Below the pieces are notes generated by a model. The model was not told where the DNA came from. It saw only the letters and a program-made list of their open reading frames with translations, and made no database searches. The position numbers and the translations under genes were made by a program. Of a DNA stretch of 64,000 nt, positions 42,426 through 54,676 are shown piece after piece. The DNA lies in assembly GCA_946902875.1 (NCBI GenBank), contig OX336348.1, forward strand, positions 15,649,741-15,713,740, written 5' to 3'. The DNA comes from Nematopogon swammerdamellus. Lineage: Eukaryota; Arthropoda; Insecta; Lepidoptera; Adelidae. The stretch's first letter is position 1; every line of letters starts with the position of its first letter.

Positions 42426-43720
42426 CTCCTTGAATTATTTAGGTATTTATTTTTAATATAGAAGAACTAGAATTGTTTGTTCGTTCGCTTTGTAATCTAA
42501 AACAATAGTTGTGTAGCGTTAGTAGAGCTGTCTATGTTAATGTATCACGATGATGTGGAAATGCATAATACCCAGCAGATGCAATAACTCAAAGAAAACT
42601 GCCGGGCTACCATGGAAGCCAAACCCAACGAGACGAGTAGAGAAAAACGTACGAAAACATAGTATTGCTCTTTTCGTCTGATTTATTCCACTCCTTCAGA
42701 CGAGTTTTATCCATGGTAGTCCGCTGATACGAACTTGATTTTACACGATTTCTCAAGTAAATCCGAAGGGTGAGTGCTTGTATGTACGAGACAATAATCG
42801 AACAATTTGACGAAATGTTTAGGAGCCTTCTATCTTACCGAGCGCGCGCGCGACGTTTTTGTGCGTTTTTTTTTTAATTCTATTGAGCCGAATTGATATT
42901 TTCAAAAATCGGTTTAAATCAAAAGACAACAAGCATAATTAAATTCGTCACATTTCTATATTTAAACAATGTCAAAATAACTCAGTTATGCCAAAATTTT
43001 AAACTAATAAAGAAAAGTGTGTTTTGGCATGATTTTAAAAAAATTGTTGCAAAGACTAATGTTATTTTAATATTATTTAAATATTGAAATGACGAATTTT
43101 ATTATTCATCTTTTGATATTAGCGAATTTTTTTAAATCTCATTTCGGCTAAACATCATTTTCAAAAAAACACACAAACAGGTCGCGCACGCGCTCGCCGT
43201 AGTAAATTTTAATCATTTACATGTAAATTCTTTTCGATTGTGAAAACAAACTAAATAATAAATTATAATGTATACTTAACTTACTTTTGTTCACATAGTT
43301 TTGGTTGCTATTTCATATACATTATTTTATATATATACATTATTTTATTTATCTGTGTGCTATTTGTAGTTAGTTGGGTTTTAGTTCTAAAAGTCATATT
43401 TTTTAAAATGGCATTATTTTTATCAATTTTCACTCTTATGCTGCTATATAACCTGCAGCAAAAAAAAACTAAGAAATATTAGTACCTATTGAATTATAAT
43501 TAGAAACAAATTAAAATCCTTACAAACAAACACATAGACAAGCATAGACATTATGTATCAACCGTAATAGATTACTGCCAACCTACATTTGAACCGTAAT
43601 AGGTAGCCCGTTGAAACTTTCACAGAATTTGCGTTACTATGGCGGATGAAACAGCAAATAAAATAAGAAAAATTTAAAAATTAAGGAGGGCCCCCATACA
43701 AGAAACATTTTATTAAAATA
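42426..43720. other. No gene recognised
   Basis: AT-rich DNA with a CG dinucleotide run (42840-42856). Nothing coding. Confidence 0.4.
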
Positions 43721-43721
43721 G

Positions 43722-43862
43722 ATTTTCTCTGTCATTGTCATGTCATTGTATTGAAATATATGAACAGATATTGTGATTCATGTTCGGACCCCTTCAGTTG
43801 AAGGCCGTACAAAAGCACATCTGAATATCGTTCATATATTTCAATACAATGACAGAGAAAAT
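43722..43862. repeat. Inverted repeat, ~40-bp arms
   Basis: TTTTCTCTGTCATTG...TTGAAATATATGAAC (43724-43770) pairs with GTTCATATATTTCAATACAA and TGACAGAGAAAA (43830-43862). Confidence 0.8.
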
Positions 43863-44944
43863 TTAAAAATAATTATTATTAATAGGTTCTTTTTAATTCT
43901 AGAATGTTTTTTTTTAATTCGGTTTTATTTTGTTTTTTAACCCTTTTTTTTTTATATTTATTTTACATTCCCACACTCAAGTATTTTGCTACTACCTACT
44001 TATATCTCACAACATACGACTCTCAAACATCCAAAGGTTGCCTTGACTGAGAAATCCCTGTAGGAATAAGTCCGCCTTTGCCCCTCATGTAAATTACTTA
44101 TCGTTTCTTTCTGTAAAATGTTTTTTGGAGCAATAAAGTATTTCCATCTATTGTAATGAAATTAACTCGCCCGTGATAATATTTTTATTTTGCCAGTAAT
44201 ATAACACGGCAGCGTGCGGTAGATCGGCAGATAGAGATAAAAAGAGAAAGTCCTCCATCCGGCGTAGGTTCTTATAGCCTCTCATGGTGGAGGGGTGTTC
44301 CCTCCCTCCACTTGCCCGCCAGCCAATCGACGCGCACCAGCAACAACACAGCTCAGCACAGCTCGGCGCATACGCCCTCTGCCAGCACGGCTCAGCTAGC
44401 CGTTACACTATCTATCTACATATCTATCAATCTCTCTCAAAAAATATTAAAAATAAAAACAATGAAAAATTTATAAAATAAAATAAAACTCTCGTCGAGC
44501 GAGACCTATCATTTCCTCCAGCTGATGAGTAGTCTGAGTTTCAGAGATATGCCCTAAAAAAAAGTTTAATTTCGTCGAGACTTATCATTTTCCATATGGG
44601 AATGATTAGGCTGGAATCAGTAGTATCCGAGATATGCCCTCTCAGTCTTTTCCTTTTTTTTTCGAAACGGTTGAACCGATTTTGAAAACTTTATTTCAGA
44701 AAGAGAATTTTTTATTGACGGAACGAAACAAATTTCAAGTTGATCCGACCAGTAGTTTAAGAGTTATAGGCATTTATTGATTTTTGAAGCCTTTTTTGTA
44801 AAGGCTTTGACGTCATGAATTGTTCATATTATTCATGAGCGATTCGTGAGATAGTGGTATGCCAAAAGTACATTAAAAATGACGGCCGATTTTTGCAAAT
44901 GGCACGGGTAAGACATTATTACATTATGGACTCCCTGTCAAACA
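43863..44944. other. No gene; LINE 3'-tail-like sequence
   Basis: 44030-44160 (GGAATAAGTCCGCCTTTGCC, then GCAATAAAGTATT) looks like a Jockey-type LINE 3' end. The remainder is non-coding. Confidence 0.45.
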
Positions 44945-44986
44945 AGGTGAGCGGAGCCGTGGACTATTATAAGGGCTCAGCTAGTG
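44945..44986 (+). mobile_element. Helitron-like 3' end
   Basis: GTGAGCGGAGCCGTGGACTA ... GGGCTCAGCTAGT resembles the Helitron terminus at 23310-23346, with an insertion between the two halves. Confidence 0.5.
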
Positions 44987-45500
44987 TAGTGTCACGTAGT
45001 GAATTTTAATAGCGGACTGTCGAAATGCCGTTTACCGAAGTGTCAGAGACACATTGCCAGTACGGAGGAAAATACTCCGTACTAAGGCTACGCTACACGT
45101 GAGACGTCCGTTACTATTCAATATTATTACTGCCAACCTACATTTCTGAAAATTCAATCACACATATCTCGGCGTACTACACTCTCACTACGTAACCGAG
45201 CACACATTATTGCATCATTTACTGAGCGTGAATTTCCATGATCTCTTCCCGCTGTCAGCCCATACCAAAATTATATATTGTTTGACGTAACGAAAAAGAT
45301 CGCGAGCGTCTGTATGGAATTTCTGTTTGCTGAACGGGGCAACACCGCACATCGCGGTGTTGATTAATGGGTTGCCAGGCGGTTGAAATATATCCCAAAT
45401 AGACGGGAATTCACATTCGCCTCGGTTGTATTTATCTTATTTATTAATTGAGACATCATCTGAGGACCCCTAGTAGAGGTCCAATATTATCAACAAATGG
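44987..45500. other. No gene recognised
   Basis: Non-coding; pieces such as ACTGCCAACCTACATTT recur from 43575. Confidence 0.35.
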
Positions 45501-46485
45501 TGTTACAGGCCTTCAGCCACTTAGATTCAGGTAACCACATACAGTGCGCGTCATTGCGTGCTAGCCGACTTCATTCCGCAGCCACACCACAAACGCGCGC
45601 TGCCGTCTATAAAAGCGGTACTCAGTGAAACAAGACTTCACTTCTGCTGTTAAATAATTCCCCGCTGCAAGATAAAATATAACGCGCTCGATCTGCCGCC
45701 GTGAGTCTTACTAATCTTCCTCGCGACCGTGCCATTGTCAACGAGCCGCGGCGCTGCACCACCGCGTCGGTCACGCGTCGTCGAGCACTCCCTCACGGAC
45801 GCCGCAGCCGTACATCTCAGCGTTGAGACAGGAGTCCCCACAGCCAGGGTTACGGGTAACATTACAATCTCTTCAGCTCTGCCTTGCCTGTCGCTTGTGA
45901 GACACCGCCGGCCTAGCGGTTGTCGTTGCGCTTCACGCACAAAACGTATAACGCCCATCTGTGTATTTTCTCTCTTCCCATCCACAGGGCAACTTGATAT
46001 GTGTGCATTATTTAATGTGGGTGTGTTTGTGTGTGTGTGTGTACAGCTCCTACGTCTACACGTAGTCTCTTCTACGTTACACGTAGACTTCCACGTTTCT
46101 ACGTTCTCCGTCCGAGGACGCCTGCATCATCTGCGACGGCATAGCCGGTACGAGCCACCTGGACCCTACTCCTCGTCCGGCTGTTCCGAAGCAGAACTTT
46201 GTGAAGAGGGTGGAGATCGAGCGACGCGTCGGAGACTTCGTGTCGGCCTTCCTGCGAAGACCTTCGTCTCCCCTTCCGAAGCTAAGTTCTCGGATAGAAT
46301 TATAGCTCTAATCGATTAGCTCGGTCGTCACCCCTACGATGCTCAAGTGATTCTGAAAACTCACACCCTGTCTTTTTTTTATATAGCAATCTTGTAATAC
46401 TGTGAATAAATGATAACTTTATATTTCTGAGCGTATTTCCTTATTTAATCCCCCTTTTTTTGTCTCAGTAGCTACAACATTATTA
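45500..46485 (+). mobile_element. Possible solo LTR
   Basis: A GC-richer stretch with TATAAAAG (45608-45615), a TCAGT initiator-like site 15 bases on, and an AATAAA signal at 46403, bounded loosely by TG (about 45500) and CA (about 46482). A promoter and poly(A) signal within one 1-kb block suit a solo LTR. No clear target duplication was found. Overlapping frames, including one ending FVSAFLRRPSSPLPKLSS at 46305, match nothing known to me. Confidence 0.35.
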
Positions 46486-46545
46486 GAAAGACACTTTATT
46501 TATTTTAGTACCTAGGGATGACCATTTTGTAGATGAAATAAAATC

Positions 46546-46804
46546 TCGGATATTTTTTTTTTTATTTTTTTTATTGAAACTGACACGGTTGGCTACATCA
46601 CCTACAACATCCGTGATGTCAGCCCATAACACCGGGTGAACTTGGTGCCACGTCAGTGCTTCCCTTCGGTCGTGCCGGCTACACTGAACTGGACGGAAAA
46701 CACAAACTATTTACATAGCCGTTTCGACCGACCTTTCATTCAGTGCGGTGGTACCAACCCGGGCGGGTTAAACCCTACCACCTAGTAATATAAGAAGGGA
46801 GTCA
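46546..46804 (-). mobile_element. SINE, minus strand, cut by the gap
   Basis: Poly(T), then the complement of the shared SINE tail and body (GGCGGGTTAAACCCTACCAC). Its 5' part is lost in the assembly gap. Confidence 0.85.
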
Positions 46805-47004
46805 NNNNNNNNNNNNNNNNNNNNNNNNNNNNNNNNNNNNNNNNNNNNNNNNNNNNNNNNNNNNNNNNNNNNNNNNNNNNNNNNNNNNNNNNNNNNNNNN
46901 NNNNNNNNNNNNNNNNNNNNNNNNNNNNNNNNNNNNNNNNNNNNNNNNNNNNNNNNNNNNNNNNNNNNNNNNNNNNNNNNNNNNNNNNNNNNNNNNNNNN
47001 NNNN
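46805..47004. other. Assembly gap (200 N)
   Basis: Exactly 200 undetermined bases, probably a scaffold gap of arbitrary length. It lies between a SINE and the 109-bp satellite. Confidence 0.98.
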
Positions 47005-47229
47005 ATTGTTGAGCCGTAAGTATCTGTCACATATTTTTCACACAATATTTGAATTCATTCTTGAATTGAATATTGAATATCTTAATATATGTATAAAATT
47101 ATATTTTTGTTTCAATAAATAATTTTCCATTTATTTTCTATCGATTTCACTCTAAAACAAATAGATGTCAAACACAAAATGGCTGCCACGTGACATATAG
47201 GTATGTCGTCATGGTACTCATTATATAGG

Positions 47230-48655
47230 TTTTCAAAATTTCAAAAAAGTGTCCGCCATTTTGAACTTTTTACTTACTGGACCGATTGGTTTCAAAATCG
47301 ATATCTAAGGGTCCCCGTGATCTCCAATCACGAATCTGTGATCAAAATTTCAAAACAGTGTCCGCCATTTTGAACTTTTTACTTACTGGACCGATTGCTT
47401 TCAAAATCGATATCTAAGGGTCCCCGTGGTCTCCAATCACGAATCTGTGATCAAAATTTAAAAAAAGTGTCCGCCATTTTGAACTTTTTACTTGCTGGAC
47501 CGATTGCTTTCAAAATCGATATCTAAGGGTCCCCGTGGTCTCCAATCACGAATCTGTGATCAAAATTTTAAAAAAGTGTCCGCCATTTTGAACTTTTTAC
47601 TTGCTGGACCGATTGCTTTCAAAATCGATATCTAAGGGTCCCTGTGGTCTACTATCACGAATATGTGATCAAAATTTCAAAAAAGTGTCCGCCATTTTGA
47701 ACTTTTTACTTACTGGACCGATTGCTTTCAAAATCGATATCTAAGGGTCCCCGTGGTCTCCAATCACGAATCTGTGATCAAAATTTCAAAACAGTGTCCG
47801 CCATTTTGAACTTTTTACTTACTGGACCGATTGCTTTCAAAATCGATATCTAAGGGTCCCCGTGGTCTCCAATCACGAATCTGTGATCAAAATTTAAAAA
47901 AAGTGTCCGCCATTTTGAACTTTTTACTTGCTGGACCGATTGCTTTCAAAATCGATATCTAAGGGTCCCTGTGGTCTACTATCACGAATATGTGATCAAA
48001 ATTTCAAAAAAGTGTCCGCCATTTTGAACTTTTTACTTACTGGACCGATTGCTTTCAAAATCGATATCTAAGGGTCCCCGTGGTCTCCAATCACGAATCT
48101 GTGATCAAAATTTCAAAACAGTGTCCGCCATTTTGAACTTTTTACTTACTGGACCGATTGCTTTCAAAATCGATATCTAAGGGTCCCCGTGGTCTCCAAT
48201 CACGAATCTGTGATCAAAATTTAAAAAAAGTGTCCGCCATTTTGAACTTTTTACTTACTGGACCGATTGCTTTCAAAATCGATATCTAAGGGTCCCTGTG
48301 GTCTACTATCACGAATATGTGATCAAAATTTTAAAAAAGTGTCCGCATTTTGAACTTTTTACTTACTGGACCGATTGCTTTCAAAATCGATATCTAAGGG
48401 TCCCTGTGGTCTACTATCACGAATATGTGATCAAAATTTCAAAAAAGTGCCCGCCATTTTGAACTTTTTACTTACTGGACCGATTGCTTTCAAAATCGAT
48501 ATCTAAGGGTCCCTGTGGTCTACTATCACGAATATGTGATCAAAATTTCAAAAAAGTGCCCGCCATTTTGAACTTTTTACTTACTGGACCGATTGCTTTC
48601 AAAATCGAAATCTAAGGGTCCCTGTGGTCTACTATCACGAATATGTGATCAAACA
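47230..48655. repeat. 109-bp satellite, 13 units, with a 3-unit higher-order repeat
   Basis: The unit contains GTGTCCGCCATTTTGAAC and GATATCTAAGGGTCCC. Period 109 bp (47249, 47358, 47467 and on). Two unit types differ at CCCCGTGGTCTCC against CCCTGTGGTCTACTA. In the middle the order type1-type1-type2 repeats with a period of 327 bp. Related single units with divergence occur at 52830-53160 on the other strand. Confidence 0.92.
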
Positions 48656-48694
48656 TTCTATCGATTTAGCTCTAAAAACAAAATTTCTTTTCAG

Positions 48695-49630
48695 ATGGGG
48701 CGCGTTCCTTCCTATAATGTAACGAAAAAGGCAATAAAATTAAAAAGACTACAAAATATGAAACAGGGAAGAGCGTAAGTAAATAATTACATAACAAATA
48801 TAAGAAAAAGCTGATGTACATAATTTGTAGGTAATGTATTTATTTCTTTATTTATATAAAAAATCACTGCCGTAACATAAAGAGATGAAACATTTGTTTT
48901 GTGGCCTTAATTTTTTCAAAGCAAAAAGTTACACCAATTTCTTGAACGTATAGAACAGAAGAAGTGGTTTAGTGTCTGTAAAGAATCACACCCTGATGAT
49001 ATTTCCTGCGAGGTTCTATACCTGTTCATGACTTTATGGTTGTAATTTTGGATTGGATTGGATCTGGATTGTCAGAAACGTTTGTCTTTTTCACAGAAAG
49101 AAGCTAAGGGAGACATTAAGTTGCCATCAGGAAAGCACTGCAAAAGATGAAATTCCTTACGATATATCTCATGTAAGCGCGAATTTTCTAATAAAAGCGA
49201 AGTTGTTCACAATTCTTGTAAATACACTTTTCCATTCCTAAATACCATCTTGACAGATCTCACACCCCAGGTGTGGGATCTGTCACCCCAGGGTTAGCTA
49301 TTGAATAATTCCTGTATAGGCCTTTTGCCCTTTGCATACTTTTATAAGGTGTATGTACGTACAATAAATGATATACTTATTTCATAAATTCATATACGTA
49401 CTCGTATATAGTTTATTTTATTTCATTTGCAGGAACCAGAAGAAGAAACCAAGTTCACTCCAGGAGGGGAAAAAAATTATAGATGTAGAATATTTCTTGG
49501 AACAGTACACACGTATAGGAACACACATTTCCCTATTCAATTGCGGCGTTACAGGTCTAAAACTCACGGGAGAAAAGAAAACAGGCTTGATGTCTACATA
49601 TGCTGTCGTCTGCACAAGGTGTTGTGCTTA
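48695..49630 (+). pseudogene. MULE (Mutator-like) N-terminal gene fragment, three exons
   Basis: Exon 48695-48774 follows TTTCTTTTCAG and ends before GTAAGT, reading MGRVPSYNVTKKAIKLKRLQ. Exon 49097-49172 follows TTTTTCACAG and continues in phase (KKLRETLSCHQES). The third exon begins at about 49434 after TTTCATTTGCAG; its conserved part is KIIDVEYFLEQYTRIGTHIS and LFNCGVTGLKLTGEKKTGL, one frame off, with the shift at a GGGG-A7 run (about 49467-49477). The text IDxxxFLEQ...H..LF.C...L.L.GE...GL is that of the Mutator-like domain beginning in insect MULEs. It stops at the junction with an inverted relative (49640). Confidence 0.7.
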
Positions 49631-49639
49631 GCCGTGTGC

Positions 49640-50482
49640 CTTCCGTAGTCGGCTACAGAACGTTTGAACCCCTCAACAATAATGGTCGATTCCATCGAGG
49701 TAGATGAACCTGAATAATTTTTAAAGCATAGGTGTTCCAGAGGATCTTCGTTTTTATTAGCCGCTCGTGCACATATTATGCAAAATTGGTTCTTGACACC
49801 TAAATATAAAATCTTACCAAATTTTAAGCCCACAATTGCGGCGGCTCCTGACATAGCAGAATAATTTTTACCATATGATCGTTTCGACCAACACCCGTCG
49901 AGAGCAACCGCAATCAGAGGTATTCCGTCTTTGTCAACATTTCCTACGGATATTGCATTATCTGTGTCCTCCTTGGCAGCTTCGGCCATATAGTGCGCTG
50001 CTGCTGTCTCCCACCAATCGCAAACTTGATTATGGATAGAAGAATACAATGAAGGGGAAATACCAGGCAAATCTATGGAAGCAGTAATGGTTTGCAAATG
50101 AGCCTGACCGGATCCACATGACATGACAGCTGAAACTACTTGATGGTTCACATCCATTCGATCATTGCTTTCTTCATCCATTTTTACTATAAACTTTCGA
50201 TTACACCTTCTGAATTTAAGGGTTAGTTTTGAGTGCAGACCCTTTCTGTATTCAGAAATAATTTCGATGTAGCTGAAAAGACATCCGAATTCCGGGCCAT
50301 GGTCACTTATAATTTGTAATTGCTGCATGAAAAAGGTCACATTTACTAGTCGTCGACCAATTTCAGTCGCAGTTTCAGGCGTTGCCTCCGTCGTCACTTC
50401 CAATTCAGGAGTTATGCTGCGAATACAATTATGCTGCGAAGGTCCCTCCGTCGCCACTTCCATTGGAGTAATGGATTTATCC
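49640..50482 (-). pseudogene. MULE transposase-domain fragment
   Basis: After an acceptor (TTTTTTTTCCAG, 50483) the minus strand is open for about 280 codons: GRRLVNVTFFMQQLQIISDH, FGCLFSYIEIISEYRKGL, MDVNHQVVSAVMSCGSGQAH, VCDWWETAAAHYMAEAAKE, KDGIPLIAVALDGCWSKRSY (catalytic-region Asp and the W-KRSY motif), YSAMSGAAAIVGLKFGKILY, CIICARAANK and CFKNYSGSSTSMESTIIVEG. This is the Mutator-like transposase domain found in insects. It ends abruptly before the next conserved block (GDGDS) at the junction with the opposite fragment. Confidence 0.85.
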
Positions 50483-50499
50483 TGGAAAAAAAATATCAA

Positions 50500-51035
50500 A
50501 AAGTGTAAAAAGTTATCAACCTATTGGAGACTTCAAATTAATTTATGTCAAATGCAAAATGTCTCAGATCTAAAAATTACAAGCACAATAACTTACGTGT
50601 TCATCTGTTATAGGCTTTGTGTTTCAACTTCAGTTCTACAGAAATGAAATAATAAAGCTAAATCACAGAACAAAATAAGTCATATGAAACTAGCACTTAC
50701 GAGCGCGCACTCTACTCCACTCAGTCTCTATTCACAATGGAGTGTCGTCTGACCGTAAACCTGGAAGTCACTAACGCAATTTGGAGGGCGGTTATCAAAT
50801 CCCGGAGCGACGTGCACCTGCGTCGATGGCTTGTGGACGACTGCCGATTCCGAGAGACAGCGCGTTTGCGTCGATTCGTCCGCGCGGCGCATGGCGCCGC
50901 CATGGAAAATTGTATGGGCCGTTGCCCCAAATTTCAGAAAGTTCAAAGATAGTTCAGTGAAAAACCAATAATTACTCTGTAAGAGTTTGAATTTATTTAG
51001 ATGATTCTTAGTCTTATTGACTCTAAGCTCAACAT
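50500..51035. other. Non-coding; shared fragment of the TTAA element
   Basis: 50915-51032 repeats 23460-23571 (TTCAGTGAAAAAC ... GATTCTTAGTCTTATTGACT), a part of the TTAA-flanked element. The rest shows nothing. Confidence 0.7.
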
Positions 51036-51470
51036 CCATCCTTGTCGTATCCTGTATCGAGTCCAAGCATCCTTGGACTCGATACAGCGCCGAGCCATCC
51101 GCCTTGTTGGTGACCCGAAACTTACAGATGGTCTGGAGTCCCTGAGTCACAGGCGATTTGTGGGTTCGCTTAGTCTGTTTTACAGATACTATCACGGACG
51201 CTGCTCTGCGGAACTAGCATCCCTTATTCCCTGCCACCCGTCCTATCTCCGCATGACTCCTCACAGAGAGACTCTGCACCCTTTTGTTGTTGACATTGGG
51301 CTTTTGAGAACCCATCGGTTCTCTAAATCGTTTCTTTGTCGTACCGCTAGAGTGTGGAACTGTCTTCCGGCGAGTGTATTTCCTGAATCCTTTAACCTGG
51401 GTGTCTTCAAGCGTCGTATTAACGGACTAGACAGCCTAGACAGTCCGCAAATCTGCTGGCATGGCACCTA
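51036..51470 (+). pseudogene. LINE C-terminal domain fragment
   Basis: It reads SIQRRAIRLVGDPKLTDGLE, SLSHRRFVGSLSLFYRYYHG, CSAELASLIP, LLRTHRFSKSFLCRTARVWN and LPASVFPESFNLGVFKRRIN, the post-RT region of Jockey/CR1-like LINEs. No RT catalytic motif. At its start is a 16-bp perfect palindrome (51052-51067 with 51072-51087) made of an inverted copy of its own text. Confidence 0.8.
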
Positions 51471-51545
51471 ACTGAGCGTGGTTTCGCGAGGAGAGGTGAT
51501 TTTGGCTCTGTCGACTGCACCATTGGTCCGTCGGCACAGCCAACC

Positions 51546-52396
51546 ATGCTGATTCACATAAAAAAAAAATACAACAACGAATGTTCAGCTCTCCGAGAGA
51601 TAAAATCAGGGGTCCCACAAGGCAGTATATTGGGGCCAATACTGTGCCTTATTTATACTGCAGACCTACCAACATCTGAGAACACGACGGCTGCGACTAA
51701 CGCTGATGATACCGCCCTCCTATCAACTCATACTAATCCGGAAGATGCCTCGCACACATTGCAGAAACATTTAGACGAAGTAGAAAAATGGCTTAAACGG
51801 TGGAGAATAAAAGCAAACCAGAGCAAGTCTACACACGTAACGTTTACACTCAGAAAGAAAACTTGTCCTCCAGTGAAACTAAACGACGAAGAAATCCCTC
51901 AAGAAGATCACGCGAAATACTTGGGAATGCACTTGAACAGAAGATTAACATGGCGAAAGCACATCTGGACAAAGAGAAAACAACTTGATGCTAAACTGCG
52001 CAGCCTATACTGGTTAACCGGACGCCACTCTCAGTTGAATGACAACAGCAAAATGCTGGTATATAAAGCAATCATAAAACCAATCTGGACATACGGTATC
52101 CAACTATGGGGCTCAGCCAGCACCAGCAACATCGAAATACTTGAGAGATTCCAGAGCAAAACCTTGAGAACTATCTTAAATATCCCACAATGCTTCAGCA
52201 ACAAATATATATAACTCGATCTTAACATAAAGACCGTCAAGCAAGAAATAGCCCAGTACAGCATACAATATCAAAAGAGACTATCACAACACGTGAATGA
52301 ACTTGCACTGGCGTTGAGCGGAGAGGGTGGCCTTCAACAAGTGCGACTGAAACGGAACGATATCTCGAGATTGAGCAATAGATTTTCTACAAGTTA
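51546..52396 (+). pseudogene. Jockey-type LINE reverse transcriptase, 5'-truncated
   Basis: It starts inside RT at IKSGVPQGSILGPILCLIYT, then NADDTALL (the catalytic YADD box with the aromatic residue replaced by Asn), LKRWRIKANQSKSTHVTF, YLGMHLNRRLTWRKHI and YKAIIKPIWTYGIQLWGSAS (the LWG motif of Jockey), LERFQSKTLRTILNIP. A TAA stop lies at 52212-52214; the same frame then continues with LDLNIKTVKQEIAQYSIQYQ to about 52396. Dead copy. Confidence 0.9.
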
Positions 52397-53228
52397 ATGG
52401 GAGTATTCCGTCTGAATCATTAAAAATTAGGAACTCCCAAAAAAAAATGCAACATAATACAGATTGACTTTAATCAAACAAATAAGTGGCTTATTGTTTT
52501 TGAAACAGATTGTCATGTTGCTGAAAGGAAGAACAGAAAAAAAACTAATTAATAATAAATTGTCAATCTTTAACTTCATAGGCTAGGCTTAAAACCAGTA
52601 CAATGTTCAACTTTGTTACATAGGTTACATTGTAAAACTACGCCTATACCTTTTTCAGGCATACTGGATGAACGCATGCTATTTATTATGTACCTAGGGA
52701 CAAAACAAAATTGTATGTCTGAAATAAATGGATATTTTTTTTATCTCTATCTATTATTCTTTAATATATTTTACCCTTTACAATAAAAAATTCAAAAAAA
52801 ATATATTTGTATTTTTTTATAACAAGATCAGAAGTTCCAAACGGTGGCCATTTTTTTCAATTATGACAACGGATTCGTATTCGGAGACCACAGGGACCCT
52901 TAGATATCGATTTTGAAAGCAGTCGGTGCAGTAAGTAAAAAGTTCAAAATGGTGACCACTTTTTTCAATTCTGACAACGTATTCGTATTCAGAAAACCTA
53001 TGGACCAATATTTATCAATTTTGAAAACAGCGCGTAACTAAAAAGTTCAATATAGCGGCCACTTTTTTTTCAATTATGACAACTATTATTTTTATTTGGA
53101 GAACACAGAGCCACTGAGATATCTTTTTTGAAAGCAATCGACCTAGTAACTAATCATCTAAATGTTGGCCACTTTTTCTAGAGATGTGTTATTTTTGGCA
53201 CTTGTCTCGATTACTTACATTACTGTAT
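52397..53228. other. No gene; diverged relatives of the 109-bp satellite
   Basis: 52830-53160 contains three diverged, reverse-orientation units related to the 47.2-48.7 kb array (AAAAGTTCAAAATGGTGACC, ATCGATTTTGAAAGCAGTCG). Confidence 0.6.
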
Positions 53229-53372
53229 GCGCAGTAAATAATGTACATCGAGCTTTAGAAAGGGACAATCCGAGCGTCGTTTCTTTAGCACAAACCGCGC
53301 GTTTCTGTGAGACAAAGACGACGCTCTTAAACCGGATGTCTCATTCTAAAGCTCGATCTTCATTATTTACTG
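53229..53372. repeat. Nested inverted repeat
   Basis: The outer arms GCAGTAAATAATG...CGAGCTTTAGAA and TTCTAAAGCTCG...CATTATTTACTGC, and an inner pair GAGCGTCGT/ACGACGCTC, give a roughly 140-bp two-stage stem. Confidence 0.85.
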
Positions 53373-53757
53373 CCGGGTACTGTACAACATTTCCAATCTC
53401 CTGTAGATTGGAATCCGGGAACCCATAAAATAAAATAATTTTTATTATAATTATATAGAACTTTTTTAGTTCAAGCAAAAATATCGCAAGGATCAAGATG
53501 TCTTGCAATCTGTAAGAGTGTGTGCGTTCGGCAGGCGTCGCTCCCGCGCGAGTGTAGTGGTGAACCGTGCATGCGATTGGACTGATCGGCCTGACAAATT
53601 GGACTGACCTCTTTGAATATTCCCCCTTAAGAGCGTTCCGTGCAAAATGACAGGCGACGGTGCTGTCACTCAAGTAAATAATATATATCTCTTAAGCAAA
53701 GCCATAACGAAAAAAGAAGCCATGAAGCTGTAGTTGATTTTGATTATGATATTCTAA

Positions 53758-54676
53758 GGCCGTTTTTAGTGTTGCGCTGGTGGCCGCCGGTCGCCCACGC
53801 GCTGGTCACCGCGCGTGTGCCAGCGTCCTGGCGCCGGTCGCTGGTTGTTTTTAGTGTGAGGCTGACGTGTGACGCAATTGCGTTGGTACAATGAGGCGAA
53901 ATAAATTGCTAACGATTCTCCTGTGCTACTTGTTATTAAAGCGACGACAAAGAATTAATAGAAAGAAGAAGAATGCACGTACCGTGTGGGGCCGGCACTT
54001 TAAAAGAATAGCCCCACTGCATCTCTCCCCGTGTATGTCGTAAAAGGCGACTAAGGGATAAGACTCCCTTCTTATATTACTAGGTGGTAGGGTTTAACCC
54101 GCCCGGGTTGGTGCCATCGCACTGAATGAAAGGTCGGTCGAAAACGGCTATGTAAAATAGTTTGTGTTTTCCGTTCAGTTCAGTGTTGCCGGGACGACCG
54201 AAGGGAAGCACTGACGTGGTACCAAGTTCACCAGGTGTTATGGGCTGACATCACGGATGTTGTAGTGTAGGTGATGTAAGCCAACCGTGTCAGTTTTAAT
54301 AAAAAAAAAATTTATAAAAAAAAAACAACCTTTAGTGGCAACCAGATTACTCAGTTCTTGTATAACTCATTAGCTGAATCCCACAGCAAGGGTCTGAATT
54401 GCACCTCAATTATTACTCTTTCTGTATCGATGTTCATCGTATGTACCCGCGACGCGTGTCACCAGCGCAACAGTAAAAGCACGCACTGGCTTGTGTAGCG
54501 CTCGCACGCGCCGGCGCCGGCGAGGCGCGAGGGCTCGAGCATGCGATCTTGCTACGCGCCGCGTGCGCTTATCAGCGCGCTGGTACACGTGTCACTCTAA
54601 AATGTACCTACAAAATTGAAGTTTGGTAACACGCGCGCGTGCGATCGGCGCCCGCCAGCGCAACACTAAAACGGCC
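53758..54676. mobile_element. PIF/Harbinger-type MITE with TAA target duplication
   Basis: Ends GGCCGTTTTTAGTG and CACTAAAACGGCC; TAA on both sides (53755-53757, 54677-54679). A 3-bp TAA duplication and GGC-type ends fit PIF/Harbinger. It contains a later SINE. Its interior is GC-rich with many CGCGC/GCGCCGGCG stretches. Confidence 0.85.
54030..54312 (+). mobile_element. SINE inside the Harbinger-type MITE
   Basis: It starts GTCGTAAAAGGCGACTAAGG and has the shared body and tail, ending in A-rich sequence. It lacks the tRNA/5S-like head of the copies at 57882 and 59397. Confidence 0.85.

Noticed and set aside
45729..46319. 196-codon plus-strand frame
   Set aside because: No recognisable domain. 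It lies in a GC-rich block with LTR-like signals, and other frames are open as well.
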